The notes under the pieces were generated by a model. The model worked only from the letters and a program-made list of their open reading frames with translations, had not been told where the DNA came from and did no database searches. Made by a program: the position numbers and the translations under genes. This document shows, piece after piece, positions 1-9,060 of a DNA stretch of 64,000 bases (positions within the stretch are counted from its first letter, which is position 1; each line of letters opens with the position of its first letter). Source of the stretch: Pseudomonas asplenii (GTDB lineage Bacteria; Pseudomonadota; Gammaproteobacteria; Pseudomonadales; Pseudomonadaceae); the NCBI RefSeq assembly GCF_900105475.1, contig NZ_LT629777.1, positions 124,001-188,000 of the forward strand, read 5' to 3'.

Positions 1-1
1 T

Positions 2-181
2 GGCGTGGAGGATGCGAGCCTTCATGACCTGCGTGCCAAGTCGCTTTCCGATACCGATGATCAGGGCAATGACGCGCAAAAACTTGGCGGTCACACAGAC
101 GCCAAGATGACGCAGCGATATCTGCGCCTGCGAAAAATCAACATTGGCCTGCCGCCAACAATGCCTAAAAAATCCCTGTAG
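2..181 (+). CDS. Tyrosine recombinase (phage integrase), C-terminal fragment, cut by window edge
   Basis: The reading frame is open from the left edge and ends at TAG 179-181, giving the last 59 residues. It contains LHDLRAKS (the HxxR catalytic box), GGHTDAKMTQRY (the conserved His and the nucleophilic Tyr) and a basic tail. This is the C-terminal catalytic end of a phage or island integrase, the enzyme that recombines att sites. It ends 51 bases before the mutS start. The mutS/cinA interval of fluorescent pseudomonads is known as an integration site for prophages and R-tailocin clusters, so this is probably the right edge of such an element. Whether the gene is intact cannot be told because its 5' part is outside the window. 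Confidence 0.85.
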   Translation, partial: GVEDASLHDLRAKSLSDTDDQGNDAQKLGGHTDAKMTQRYLRLRKINIGLPPTMPKKSL

Positions 182-232
182 TATTAGACAGATGTGAATT
201 GTCAAATAGACAGGCAGAGCCGAAAGCCCCGT

Positions 233-2800
233 ATGACAGACCTTTCAAGCCACACCCCGATGATGCAGCAATACTGGCGCCTGAAGAACCAGCACCCCGA
301 TCAGCTGATGTTCTACCGCATGGGCGACTTCTACGAGATCTTCTATGAGGATGCAAAGAAGGCCGCCAAGCTGCTGGACATCACCCTGACCGCACGCGGG
401 CAGTCAGCCGGGCAGTCGATTCCGATGTGCGGGATTCCGTTTCACTCCCTCGAAGGCTACCTGGCCAAGCTGGTGAAACTCGGCGAATCGGTGGTGATCT
501 GCGAGCAGATCGGTGACCCGGCAACCAGCAAGGGCCCGGTGGAGCGTCAGGTGGTGCGGATCATCACTCCCGGCACCATCAGTGACGAAGCGCTGCTCGA
601 CGAGCGCCGCGACAACCTGATCGCCGCGGTACTGGGCGACGAGCGCCTGTTCGGCCTGGCGGTACTGGATATCACCAGCGGCAACTTCAGCGTGCTGGAG
701 ATCAAGGGCTGGGAAAACCTGCTGGCCGAGCTTGAGCGGATCAATCCGGTGGAGTTGCTGATCCCGGACGACTGGCCGCAAGGCCTGCCGGCGGAAAAAC
801 GCCGTGGCACGCGTCGACGCGCACCGTGGGATTTCGAACACGACTCGGCCCATAAAAGCCTCTGCCAGCAATTCGCCGTGCAGGACCTCAAGGGCTTCGG
901 CTGCGAAACCCTGACCCTGGCCATCGGCGCCGCCGGCTGTCTGCTCGGGTATGCCAAGGAAACCCAGCGCACCGCCCTGCCGCATTTGCGCAGCCTGCGC
1001 CACGAGCGCCTGGACGACACCGTGGTGCTCGATGCCGCCAGCCGGCGCAACCTGGAACTGGATACCAACCTTGCCGGCGGGCGCGACAACACCCTGCAGT
1101 CGGTGGTCGACCGTTGCCAGACCGCCATGGGCAGCCGCCTGCTGACCCGCTGGCTGAATCGTCCGCTGCGTGACCTGAAGATCCTCATCGCGCGCCAGAC
1201 CTCTATCGGCTGCCTGCTGGAAGGCTACCGTTTCGAACGGCTGCAACCACAGCTCAAGGAAATCGGTGATATCGAGCGGATTCTCGCCCGGATCGGCCTG
1301 CGTAACGCCCGGCCCCGTGACCTCGCGCGGCTGCGTGATGCCCTCGGGGCCCTGCCGCAGTTGCAGGATGCGATGCTCGAACTCGATGCCCCGCACCTCA
1401 AGCAACTGGCCACGACCACCAGCACCTACCCGGAACTGGCGATCCTGCTGGAGCGGGCCATTATCGACAACCCGCCCGCGGTCATCCGCGACGGTGGCGT
1501 GTTGAAGACCGGCTACGACGCAGAACTCGACGAACTGCTGTCGCTCAGCGAAAACGCCGGACAATTCCTGATCGATCTGGAAGCCCGGGAAAAGGCCCGC
1601 ACGGGCCTGGCCAACCTCAAGGTCGGCTACAACCGCGTGCACGGCTACTTCATCGAGCTGCCGAGCAAGCAGGCCGAGTCGGCACCGGCCGACTACATCC
1701 GCCGCCAGACCCTCAAGGGCGCCGAGCGCTTCATCACCCCGGAACTCAAGGAGTTCGAAGACAAGGCGCTGTCCGCCAAGAGCCGGGCGCTGGCTCGGGA
1801 GAAGATGCTCTACGAAGCCCTGCTGGAAATGCTCATCGGCGAATTGCCACCGCTGCAGGACACCGCCGCCGCGCTGGCCGAACTGGATGTGCTGAGCAAC
1901 CTCGCCGAACGTGCGCTGAACCTGGACCTCAATTGCCCACGGTTCGTCGACGAGCCATGCATGCGCATCGGCCAGGGTCGCCATCCGGTGGTCGAGCAGG
2001 TCCTGACCACCCCGTTCGTCGCCAACGACCTGGCACTGGACGACAACACCCGCATGCTGGTAATCACCGGCCCGAACATGGGCGGTAAATCCACCTACAT
2101 GCGCCAGACCGCATTGATCGTGCTACTGGCCCACATCGGCAGCTACGTGCCCGCCGCCAGTTGCGAGCTGTCGCCGGTGGACCGGATCTTCACCCGGATC
2201 GGCTCCAGCGACGACCTGGCCGGTGGTCGCTCGACCTTCATGGTGGAAATGAGCGAAACCGCCAATATCCTGCACAACGCCACCGAACGCAGCCTGGTGC
2301 TGATGGACGAAGTCGGCCGTGGCACCAGCACCTTTGACGGCCTGTCCCTGGCCTGGGCCGCCGCCGAGCGGCTGGCGCACCTGCGGGCCTACACCCTGTT
2401 CGCCACCCACTATTTCGAACTGACGGTGCTGCCGGAAAGCGAACCGCTGGTCGCGAACGTGCACCTGAACGCCACCGAGCACAACGAACGTATCGTCTTC
2501 CTGCACCACGTGCTGCCCGGCCCCGCCAGCCAGAGCTACGGCCTGGCAGTGGCACAATTGGCCGGCGTACCGGGCGATGTGATCCGCCGTGCACGCGAAC
2601 ACCTGAGCCGCCTGGAAACCACCAGCCTGCCCCATGAAGCCCCGGTGGCCAAGCCCGGCAAGCCCGCGGTGCCGCAGCAGAGCGACCTGTTCGCGAGCCT
2701 GCCGCACCCGGTGCTCGACGAACTGGCCAAGCTCGACCTGGACGACCTGACGCCGCGCCGTGCACTGGAAATGCTCTACACCTTGAAGACACGGATCTAA
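233..2800 (+). CDS. mutS: DNA mismatch repair ATPase MutS
   Basis: MutS binds base mismatches and small loops behind the replication fork and recruits MutL. The protein is 855 aa, normal for Pseudomonas. The mismatch-reading motif GDFYE is at residues 31-35 (Phe33 and Glu35), the Walker A loop GPNMGGKST at about 613-621, followed by the Walker B region [15 protein letters not shown] and a C-terminal QSDLF motif of the type that binds the beta sliding clamp. I chose ATG 233 ([15 protein letters not shown]) over the in-frame ATG 194 because it matches the family's usual N-terminus; neither has a strong ribosome site. It is followed by fdxA, as in other pseudomonads. Confidence 0.98.
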   Translation: MTDLSSHTPMMQQYWRLKNQHPDQLMFYRMGDFYEIFYEDAKKAAKLLDITLTARGQSAGQSIPMCGIPFHSLEGYLAKLVKLGESVVICEQIGDPATSKGPVERQVVRIITPGTISDEALLDERRDNLIAAVLGDERLFGLAVLDITSGNFSVLEIKGWENLLAELERINPVELLIPDDWPQGLPAEKRRGTRRRAPWDFEHDSAHKSLCQQFAVQDLKGFGCETLTLAIGAAGCLLGYAKETQRTALPHLRSLRHERLDDTVVLDAASRRNLELDTNLAGGRDNTLQSVVDRCQTAMGSRLLTRWLNRPLRDLKILIARQTSIGCLLEGYRFERLQPQLKEIGDIERILARIGLRNARPRDLARLRDALGALPQLQDAMLELDAPHLKQLATTTSTYPELAILLERAIIDNPPAVIRDGGVLKTGYDAELDELLSLSENAGQFLIDLEAREKARTGLANLKVGYNRVHGYFIELPSKQAESAPADYIRRQTLKGAERFITPELKEFEDKALSAKSRALAREKMLYEALLEMLIGELPPLQDTAAALAELDVLSNLAERALNLDLNCPRFVDEPCMRIGQGRHPVVEQVLTTPFVANDLALDDNTRMLVITGPNMGGKSTYMRQTALIVLLAHIGSYVPAASCELSPVDRIFTRIGSSDDLAGGRSTFMVEMSETANILHNATERSLVLMDEVGRGTSTFDGLSLAWAAAERLAHLRAYTLFATHYFELTVLPESEPLVANVHLNATEHNERIVFLHHVLPGPASQSYGLAVAQLAGVPGDVIRRAREHLSRLETTSLPHEAPVAKPGKPAVPQQSDLFASLPHPVLDELAKLDLDDLTPRRALEMLYTLKTRI

Positions 2801-2833
2801 CGCAGACGGCTGCAAGCTGCTAGAATCTCGCGC

Positions 2834-2885
2834 GGTTTGGGAAGCTGCGGGCTATTAGCCTGGTTCGCAGAGCCGTTCCCAAACC
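2834..2885. other. Long inverted repeat between mutS and fdxA
   Basis: GGTTTGGGAA (2834-2843) pairs perfectly with TTCCCAAACC (2876-2885), and an inner GCTGCG (2844-2849) can pair with CGCAGAGC nearby. This would form a strong hairpin in the mutS-fdxA gap. No T-run follows, so it is not a classical terminator. It could be a processing or attenuation structure ahead of fdxA; function unknown. Confidence 0.6.
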
Positions 2886-2941
2886 CTGCGAGCCCATCCT
2901 GATAGGGTTATCGCTGCCGCCGCCTGAGGAGAAAATTAGAA

Positions 2942-3265
2942 ATGACCTTCGTCGTCACCGACAACTGCATCAAGTGCAAGTACACCGACTGCGTAGAAGT
3001 CTGTCCGGTGGACTGCTTTTACGAAGGCCCGAACTTCCTGGTGATTCACCCGGATGAGTGCATCGATTGCGCACTGTGCGAGCCAGAATGTCCCGCCGTG
3101 GCCATCTTCTCCGAAGATGAAGTCCCAGAGGACATGCAAGAGTTCATTCAACTGAACGTCGAGTTGGCCGAGATTTGGCCGAACATCACCGAGAAAAAGG
3201 AATCGCTGCCTGACGCCGAAGAGTGGGATGGCGTCAAGGGCAAGATCAAGGATCTCGAACGCTGA
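2942..3265 (+). CDS. fdxA: Seven-iron ferredoxin FdxA ([3Fe-4S][4Fe-4S])
   Basis: A 107-aa soluble electron carrier. The first cluster box reads [17 protein letters not shown] (residues 9-25), and the second [12 protein letters not shown] (about 40-51). The spacing is that of the Azotobacter FdI type, one [3Fe-4S] and one [4Fe-4S]. The C-terminal half is acidic, as in this family. GAGGAG lies upstream of ATG 2942. The gene sits between mutS and a convergent rsmZ, its conserved place in Pseudomonas, and ends in its own rho-independent terminator. Confidence 0.97.
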   Translation: MTFVVTDNCIKCKYTDCVEVCPVDCFYEGPNFLVIHPDECIDCALCEPECPAVAIFSEDEVPEDMQEFIQLNVELAEIWPNITEKKESLPDAEEWDGVKGKIKDLER

Positions 3266-3281
3266 CGTTCTGCGTGCTGCC

Positions 3282-3307
3282 AAAAAAGGCCCGTTGCGGG
3301 CCTTTTT
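3282..3307 (+). terminator. Rho-independent terminator of fdxA
   Basis: AAAAAGGCCCG-TTG-CGGGCCTTTTT hairpin with a flanking T-run, 17 bases after the fdxA stop. Confidence 0.9.
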
Positions 3308-3345
3308 GCATTTTCGGGTCAGGGCCGGCACTTTTCTGCAGGCAA

Positions 3346-3476
3346 AAAAAAGGGGCGGTGTAACCCGCCCACATTTTTTCCCTAGTCCCTTTTTTCCCTT
3401 TCATCATCCTGATGAATCGCATCCTGCGATGTTCCTCTCAGCGATCTTCCGTGATCGCCGTGTCTATCCGTCGACA
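3346..3476 (-). ncRNA. rsmZ: RsmZ regulatory small RNA
   Basis: RsmZ sequesters the translational repressors RsmA/RsmE and so relieves repression of secondary metabolism and exoproduct mRNAs; it is the output of the GacS/GacA system. On the minus strand the transcript would start TGTCGACGGATAGACAC, the 5' end of Pseudomonas RsmZ, and it carries several GGA motifs, some in hairpin loops (ACGGAT, CACGGA, GAGGAA, CAGGAT, TCAGGAT). It ends in GGGCGG-GTTACA-CCGCCC followed by a T-run (3346-3370). A TAATAT -10 hexamer lies at 3485-3490. Length about 130 nt, as expected. It is convergent with fdxA, but the usual neighbour rpoS is absent. Confidence 0.92.
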
Positions 3477-3639
3477 CAGGGCTGATATTAATGACTTTCC
3501 GGACGTCCGCAAGGGGATCGAGCGGCACACGACGACACTTTGATTTTTAAACAGAAATAAAAAATCATTCTATTTCAAATAGTTAAACAGATCGCTCGAT
3601 AAACTGTTTCGGTACTGATCTTTGATCGCTTACGTAACG

Positions 3640-3657
3640 CGTAAGCAAAGACTTACA
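3640..3657 (-). promoter_or_regulatory. GacA upstream activating site of rsmZ
   Basis: Minus-strand TGTAAG-TCTTTG-CTTACG matches the Gac consensus TGTAAG-N6-CTTACA with one mismatch and lies about 170 bp upstream of the RsmZ 5' end, where this element sits in other Pseudomonas. Confidence 0.88.
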
Positions 3658-3735
3658 CCGCCAGGCAACCAAAACAGAGCTTCTGGGTTTCTGAAGGTCT
3701 GAGAAAATCACCGCCCTTGCGTGCCTCAACGAGGG

Positions 3736-4383
3736 TCAGGAGTAGACATGAAAGGTGAAAGGTTTTTTCGGGTCATACGTCTTGTTCAGGGTGTCAGCAG
3801 CAGGCGTCGTATCGAATTTGCTCCAGGCATCGACGAACTGGACATAGGGTGTTTGTTCATTATCGAATAGAATAACCGCATTGAAGTCATGGTTACGCTC
3901 GAAAAGAGCGCCGGAGTAGTCTTCAACGCCGACGACAAAGGATGTTTCGCCACTTTCCGCATGCCGCCGAAGAATTTCTTCCTGCACTTGCTCGATCGAC
4001 TCAAGACAGTGGGAGTTTTTCAGTCTATGGCCAAATATGACTCTATGAACCGTATCACTCTCTGTCCCCCAGAAAAACAGCCCGGTATTCCCTACTCTAA
4101 GAATATTTTCCCCTCGGGTGGCATTGAAGTGCAAGGCTGCGGCCAACAAGGAGCAGTTTCCGGAATAGTTGACCCTGGTATTGTTCACAAATGCCGCCAT
4201 ATTATTCACGGTCTCCAGATCAATCCGCTCAGGCAGACAGCAGGGGTTGTCCTCGACATACAGGGCGCCCTTGATCTTTTCCACATCCTTTTCCACCGAA
4301 GGCCACAATTGCCTGCCGCCTATATCATCGGCAACTTTCTGACTTGCGAAATCCAGGGAACCGACACCACCCACAAGTTTCAT
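3736..4383 (-). CDS. Orphan protein with papain-like Cys/His/Asp pattern
   Basis: A 215-aa protein with no signal peptide or membrane segment. GNCSLLAAAL places a Cys (C77) at the N-terminus of a helix; NHDFNAVILF places a His (H165) on a strand; YVQFVDAW gives an Asp (D185). That order and spacing resembles papain-like toxin/peptidase folds such as the Tox-PL group, where Cys, His and Asp/Asn form the active site. AGAGGA is 6 bases before ATG 4383. The gene and its flanks are AT-richer than their neighbours, suggesting transfer. No delivery system or obvious immunity gene is adjacent. It could equally be a non-toxic cysteine peptidase or transglutaminase-like enzyme; I do not recognise a named family with certainty. 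Confidence 0.6.
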   Translation of the reverse strand: MKLVGGVGSLDFASQKVADDIGGRQLWPSVEKDVEKIKGALYVEDNPCCLPERIDLETVNNMAAFVNNTRVNYSGNCSLLAAALHFNATRGENILRVGNTGLFFWGTESDTVHRVIFGHRLKNSHCLESIEQVQEEILRRHAESGETSFVVGVEDYSGALFERNHDFNAVILFDNEQTPYVQFVDAWSKFDTTPAADTLNKTYDPKKPFTFHVYS

Positions 4384-4600
4384 GTTTTTCCTCTACGCAG
4401 ATTCGAGTATTTCCAGAACCTACCGCACCAGCGAAAAACAAAAATACGATAAATCGCTCCTTGCCAAAACAACCAAAGCTGGGTGTTCCATGAACACTTG
4501 AGATAATTAAAAAGCAAACAGCAATAACTCTATTTTCTTGGCGGCCCCAACCCGCACAGTCACGCAGCAGGCAGATTGGCCCTTGACCGGACATTCAAAT

Positions 4601-4619
4601 GATAAATATTATCATTATC
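4601..4619 (+). promoter_or_regulatory. Fur box of the heme-uptake regulator operon
   Basis: GATAAATATTATCATTATC matches the 19-bp Fur consensus GATAATGATAATCATTATC at 16 positions. It ends 22 bases before the sigma-factor start, so iron-loaded Fur would block transcription. Confidence 0.85.
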
Positions 4620-4641
4620 ACAAAATCGGTCAGGTGTCGTC

Positions 4642-5160
4642 GTGACGCAATCCCAGTTCAACCAGGTCTTCCTCAGCCAGCGACTCACCTTGCTGCGTAC
4701 GCTGCAGCGCATGGTGCAAAACCCCAGCACCGCCGAGGACCTGTTGCAGGAGACCTACCTGCGAGTCACCCGGGCGCTGAGCGAACGTCCCATCGATCAC
4801 CTTGAGCCTTTCGTCTTCCAGACCGCCCGCAACCTCGCGCTGGACCATCTGCGGGCGCGGCGTATCCAGTCGCGTACGTTGCTGGAAGACGTGCCAGCGG
4901 AGGTCGTGGAGAGTGTCGCCGCACCGCTGAGTACCCCCGAAGAAGCCACCCATGCCGAACGACTGCTGGAGCGCCTGAGTATGAGCCTTGGCCAATTGAC
5001 TGCCCGCCAGCAGCAGATCTTCATCCTCAATCGCCTGCACGGCTGCAGTTACCAGGAGATCGCCAAACGACTCGAAGTGTCCCTGAGCACTGTGCAAAAG
5101 GACCTCAAGCTGATCATGGCCATTTGCGTCGGGGTAGCTGACCGCCTGGATCACCCGTAA
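4642..5160 (+). CDS. hxuI: ECF sigma factor of heme uptake (FecI/HxuI type)
   Basis: A 172-aa iron-starvation sigma factor, GTG start. Region 2 includes DLLQETYLRVTRAL and FVFQTARNLALDHLR; region 4 includes LTARQQQIFILNRLHGCSYQEIAKRLEVSLSTVQKDL, the -35-binding helix-turn-helix. Family members direct RNA polymerase to the promoter of the adjacent TonB receptor once the anti-sigma signals substrate uptake. It is preceded by a clear Fur box and followed after 94 bases by the anti-sigma gene and then the receptor, the order of hxuI-hxuR-hxuA in P. aeruginosa. The symbol is assigned on this order and receptor type. Confidence 0.88.
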   Translation: MTQSQFNQVFLSQRLTLLRTLQRMVQNPSTAEDLLQETYLRVTRALSERPIDHLEPFVFQTARNLALDHLRARRIQSRTLLEDVPAEVVESVAAPLSTPEEATHAERLLERLSMSLGQLTARQQQIFILNRLHGCSYQEIAKRLEVSLSTVQKDLKLIMAICVGVADRLDHP

Positions 5161-5254
5161 GCTTGCCGCCAGACCCAAGACCTATAAGATCCGCCGCCCA
5201 CTGATCAAGCGGATCACCGAATCGAACCGTGACAGCGATTGCCGAGGAACACCC

Positions 5255-6232
5255 GTGACGGACAGCCCCAACCAGCCACCTCCTCCCGAGACCGCTCGAC
5301 AGGTGTTGCCAGACGACGCCATGGATCAGGCACTGGACTGGCTGATCGTGATGGAGTGCCCGACAGCCACGCAACGTGCCGAATTCGACACCTGGCTTGC
5401 CGCCGATCCGGCCCATGCCCAGGCTTATGCCCACGCCAGCGGCGCCTGGAACGCCCAGCCGGTGATCGCCGCCGCCCAGGCCTTGCAGGCGACGACCCGC
5501 CAGCGTCCCTCGCTGTCACAGCGCCTGCGCCCCCACTGGAAACCCCTGGCGACCGCCGCCGTGCTGCTGGTCGCCGTGGGCATCTACGGCAACCTGCCGC
5601 TGCGCCTGCAGGCCGACCACCTGACCGTGGTTGGCGAGCGCCAGCATCTCCAGTTGGAGGATGGCTCGAAGGTCCTGCTCAATACCAATTCAGCGTTTTC
5701 CAGCCGTTTCACCGACCAGCAGCACCTGGCCCGACTCTACAGGGGCGAAGCATTTTTCGAGGTGTCCGGCCAACGCGAACAGCCGCTGGAGATCGATGCA
5801 GGTCCGGTCCAGGCCAGCGTGCGGGATACCAGCTTCGCCGTGCGCTACCTGGACGGTGAAGCGCAGGTGCAGGTCCAGCGTGGCAACGTCGACCTGCGCA
5901 CCCGCGATGACAGCGCCCATCTGCGCTTGTCCGCCGGCAGCAGTGTGCGGATCGGCCCCCACGGTTTCGGTCGTCCGGAAAAGCTCGATGCCCAGAAGGA
6001 CCTGGCCTGGATCCAAGGCCGCCTGGTGTTCGAAAACTGCCCGATGGGCCAGGTGCTGGCCGAACTGCGACGCTACTACCCGGGCTGGATCGTCAACAAC
6101 AACGAGCAGTTGGCCAAGGTCACCGTCACCGGCAACTACCGCCTGGACAAGCCGCTGGACGTGGTCCGCTCACTGGCCCACATCACCTCTGCGCGAATCT
6201 CGGAATACCCGGCCGTGGTGATTCTCAACTAG
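5255..6232 (+). CDS. hxuR: FecR/HxuR-type anti-sigma factor and signal transducer
   Basis: A 325-aa inner-membrane regulator. The N-terminal cytoplasmic part (1-95, with MDQALDWLIVMECPTATQRAEF) would hold the sigma factor; one membrane span lies at about 97-113 (PLATAAVLLVAVGIYG); the periplasmic FecR domain follows (about 120-230), then an STN-like C-terminal part ending SARISEYPAVVILN. It senses the N-terminal signalling domain of the receptor through the periplasm. GTG 5255 is preceded by GAGGAAC and gives the expected length. Operon with the sigma gene upstream and the receptor 115 bases downstream. Confidence 0.88.
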   Translation: MTDSPNQPPPPETARQVLPDDAMDQALDWLIVMECPTATQRAEFDTWLAADPAHAQAYAHASGAWNAQPVIAAAQALQATTRQRPSLSQRLRPHWKPLATAAVLLVAVGIYGNLPLRLQADHLTVVGERQHLQLEDGSKVLLNTNSAFSSRFTDQQHLARLYRGEAFFEVSGQREQPLEIDAGPVQASVRDTSFAVRYLDGEAQVQVQRGNVDLRTRDDSAHLRLSAGSSVRIGPHGFGRPEKLDAQKDLAWIQGRLVFENCPMGQVLAELRRYYPGWIVNNNEQLAKVTVTGNYRLDKPLDVVRSLAHITSARISEYPAVVILN

Positions 6233-6347
6233 TTACAAATATTTTTACTCGATAGCCATCGATAATTCGTCTCGTCATAGCCAATGCAAGTGATTCTCAT
6301 ATCGAATCGCGTCGCAACTATAAGTTTCGAATACCGGAGCGCTCTCG

Positions 6348-8951
6348 ATGCCCACTCGTTTCACCTCCAAGGCCGGCAGCGGCGGCCTGCAACAGTGCAC
6401 CCTGTCCCTGCTCACCGTCGCCGTGCTGCTCGCTGGAGCCCAGGCAACGCCGGTACTGGCGGCCACCGACAACCCCCAACCGGCGCACAGTCTGGGCAAC
6501 TACAACTTTTCCATTGCCCAGCAGCCCCTGGTCTCGGCACTGAACGCCTTCACGTCAGTGACCGGTTGGCAGATCGGCCTGCCCGCCGAACTGGGCCAGG
6601 GTGTGGCATCGCCGGGCGTGCGCGGCGCACTGACACCGGAGAAGGCCCTGGAACAACTGCTGAACGGCACCAACCTGAGCTACCGCAAGCTCGGCGAGAA
6701 CAATGTCGTGCTGGAAAAACGTGCCAGCAGTGCCACCCTCAACCTGCAGCAGGTGACCATCAGTGCCACCCGTCAGGAACAGGACGTGTCCTCGGTCCCC
6801 AACACCGTCACCGTGCAGGACCGCCAGCAACTCGATCGGCAGAACGTGAACAACATCAGGCAACTGGTGCGTTATGAACCGGGGGTTTCCGTCAGCGGCG
6901 CGGGCCTGCGGGGTGGTGGTATCAGTGGCTACAACATCCGTGGCATCGACGGCGACCGGATCCTGACCCAGGTCGATGGCGTCGAGATCCCGGACAGTTT
7001 CTTCAACGGGCCCTACGCGCAAACCCATCGCAACTACGTCGACCCGGAAATCGTCAAGCGCGTGGAAATCCTTCGCGGCCCGGCCTCGGTGCTCTATGGC
7101 AGCAACGCCATCGGCGGCGCGGTCAGCTACTACACCCTTGATCCCAGCGACATCATCAAGCCCGGCGAGGACGTGGGTGCCCGCCTGAAGACCGGCTACA
7201 GTTCCGCCGACAACAGCTGGCTGACCTCAGGCACCTTCGCCGGCCGCAGCGGTGACTTCGACGGCCTGCTGCACCTGAGCCAACGCAACGGCCGCGAAAC
7301 CGAATCCTACGATGACACCGGCGGCACCGGGCTGAAACGCACCGAGGCCAACCCGGAAACCAACCGCACCAGCAACGTCTTGGCCAAGTTGGGCTGGAAC
7401 TACAACGATGACTCGCGCCTGGGCCTGACCTATGAGCGCTACAAGAGCGATGTCGACACCAACCAGCGCAGCGCCGTGGGTGGACCGTTCAGCAACGGCA
7501 CGGGAGTCGGCATGTATCGCTCGCGTACCGGCAACGACACCGTCACCCGCGAACGCTTCGGCATCGAGAACAGCTTCGGCCTGGACAGCGCCGTGGCCGA
7601 TCACGTCAAGCTGAGCCTGAACTATCAGACCGCCAAGACCGACGAGAGCACCCTTGAGGACTACTTCCCCTTCGTGCGTCGTGTGATGCGCAGCCGGAAC
7701 ACGCTCTACAAGGAACAGCAATGGGTACTCGACGCCCAGGCGGACAAGGCCTTCAACCTCGGTGAAACCGATCACCTGTTGACCTACGGCACCACGATCA
7801 AGCAACAGAAAGTCACGGGCTCGCGTAGCGGCAGCGGCACCTGCCTGGCGGTGAGCAGCGTGCCAGGCCAGGGTTGCACCACGGTTGGCGGCAACAGCCC
7901 GCTGGATCGCCTGGTGAAATCCAGCGACTTCCCCGATCCGACCATCAATACCTACTCGCTGTTTGCCCAGGACCAGATCAGCTGGAACAAGTGGACCTTC
8001 CTGCCTGGCCTGCGCTACGACTACACCCAGCTCAAGCCACACATCACCCAGGAGTTCATCAACACCATCACCGCAGCGGGCGGTGGCGATATCGATGGTT
8101 CGAACAAGACCTGGCACCGCGTATCGCCCAAGTTCGGCCTGACCTACGCCCTGACCGACCAGTACACCTGGTACGGCCAATACGCCGAAGGGTTCCGCAC
8201 CCCATCCGCCAAGGCACTGTACGGTCGCTTCCAGAACGGTACCACCGGCTATAACGTCGAACCCAACCCGAATCTGGAACCGGAAAAAAGCAAAAGCTAC
8301 GAAACCGGCCTGCGCGGTCGATTCGATACCGGCTCTTTCGACGTGGCGCTGTTCTACAACCAATATCGCGACTTCATCAACGAAGACGCGGTCGCTCCCG
8401 GCTACAGCGAACTGACCTTCCAGACCAACAACATCAAGCACGCCACCATCAAGGGCGCAGAGGTCAAGGGGCGCCTGAACCTGGACGCTTTCGGCGCACC
8501 GCAAGGGCTCTACACCCAGGGTTCGCTGGCCTATGCCTATGGTCGCAACAACGACAATGGCGAACCGATCAACAGCGTCAACCCGCTCACCGGCGTATTC
8601 GGCCTGGGCTACGACCAGGAGCACTACGGCACGCTGCTCAGCTGGACCCTGGTCAAGCGCAAGGACCGGGTGGACGACACCACCTTCAACGCCCCCGACG
8701 GCCTGACCAGCAGCAAGCAATTCAAGACCCCGGGCTATGGCGTGCTCGACCTGACCGGTTTCTACAAGGTCACCGACGACGTGACGGTCAATGCCGGCCT
8801 GTACAACCTGACCGACAAGAAATACTGGAACTGGGATGACGTGCGCGGCTACGACGGCGTGGGCGAAGCCGGCGTGCTCAGCCCGGCCAACCTCGACCGC
8901 CTGACCGCTCCGGGTCGCAACGTCTCGGTGAACCTGATCTGGGATATCTGA
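6348..8951 (+). CDS. hxuA: TonB-dependent heme/hemoprotein receptor with signalling domain
   Basis: An 867-aa outer-membrane receptor. Residues 1-41 form a signal peptide (LTVAVLLAGAQATPVLA). An STN signalling domain spans about 47-125 (FSIAQQPLVSALNAFTSVTGWQIGLP), a plug domain starts near 134 with LQQVTISATRQEQD (TonB box region), and a 22-strand barrel ends at VNLIWDI. The plug and barrel motifs, including YNIRGIDGDRILTQVDGVEIPD, are those of the hemoglobin/heme receptor family. The STN domain and the upstream sigma/anti-sigma pair indicate cell-surface signalling autoregulation. GGAG precedes ATG 6348. A heme oxygenase follows directly, supporting heme as substrate. Confidence 0.92.
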   Translation: MPTRFTSKAGSGGLQQCTLSLLTVAVLLAGAQATPVLAATDNPQPAHSLGNYNFSIAQQPLVSALNAFTSVTGWQIGLPAELGQGVASPGVRGALTPEKALEQLLNGTNLSYRKLGENNVVLEKRASSATLNLQQVTISATRQEQDVSSVPNTVTVQDRQQLDRQNVNNIRQLVRYEPGVSVSGAGLRGGGISGYNIRGIDGDRILTQVDGVEIPDSFFNGPYAQTHRNYVDPEIVKRVEILRGPASVLYGSNAIGGAVSYYTLDPSDIIKPGEDVGARLKTGYSSADNSWLTSGTFAGRSGDFDGLLHLSQRNGRETESYDDTGGTGLKRTEANPETNRTSNVLAKLGWNYNDDSRLGLTYERYKSDVDTNQRSAVGGPFSNGTGVGMYRSRTGNDTVTRERFGIENSFGLDSAVADHVKLSLNYQTAKTDESTLEDYFPFVRRVMRSRNTLYKEQQWVLDAQADKAFNLGETDHLLTYGTTIKQQKVTGSRSGSGTCLAVSSVPGQGCTTVGGNSPLDRLVKSSDFPDPTINTYSLFAQDQISWNKWTFLPGLRYDYTQLKPHITQEFINTITAAGGGDIDGSNKTWHRVSPKFGLTYALTDQYTWYGQYAEGFRTPSAKALYGRFQNGTTGYNVEPNPNLEPEKSKSYETGLRGRFDTGSFDVALFYNQYRDFINEDAVAPGYSELTFQTNNIKHATIKGAEVKGRLNLDAFGAPQGLYTQGSLAYAYGRNNDNGEPINSVNPLTGVFGLGYDQEHYGTLLSWTLVKRKDRVDDTTFNAPDGLTSSKQFKTPGYGVLDLTGFYKVTDDVTVNAGLYNLTDKKYWNWDDVRGYDGVGEAGVLSPANLDRLTAPGRNVSVNLIWDI

Positions 8952-8961
8952 GCCCCCCACA

Positions 8962-8997
8962 CCTCACCCGAACCAACAGCAGGGTGAGGTTTTTTTA
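8962..8997 (+). terminator. Rho-independent terminator after heme receptor
   Basis: CCTCACCC (8962-8969) and GGGTGAGG (8982-8989) form a stem followed by a run of T. It separates the receptor gene from the heme oxygenase gene. Confidence 0.9.
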
Positions 8998-9060
8998 CTG
9001 TGGCGCGTCTCCTTGTTCGTCTAGTAACTGAAAGCGCCTCTCATTCCCAAGGACTCCGTG

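Noticed and set aside
404..1984. 526-aa minus-strand open frame inside mutS
   Set aside because: Complement of mutS; no independent evidence.
6297..6315. Possible second Fur box upstream of the heme receptor
   Set aside because: Only about half of the consensus positions match; sigma-factor control of the receptor explains its regulation without it.
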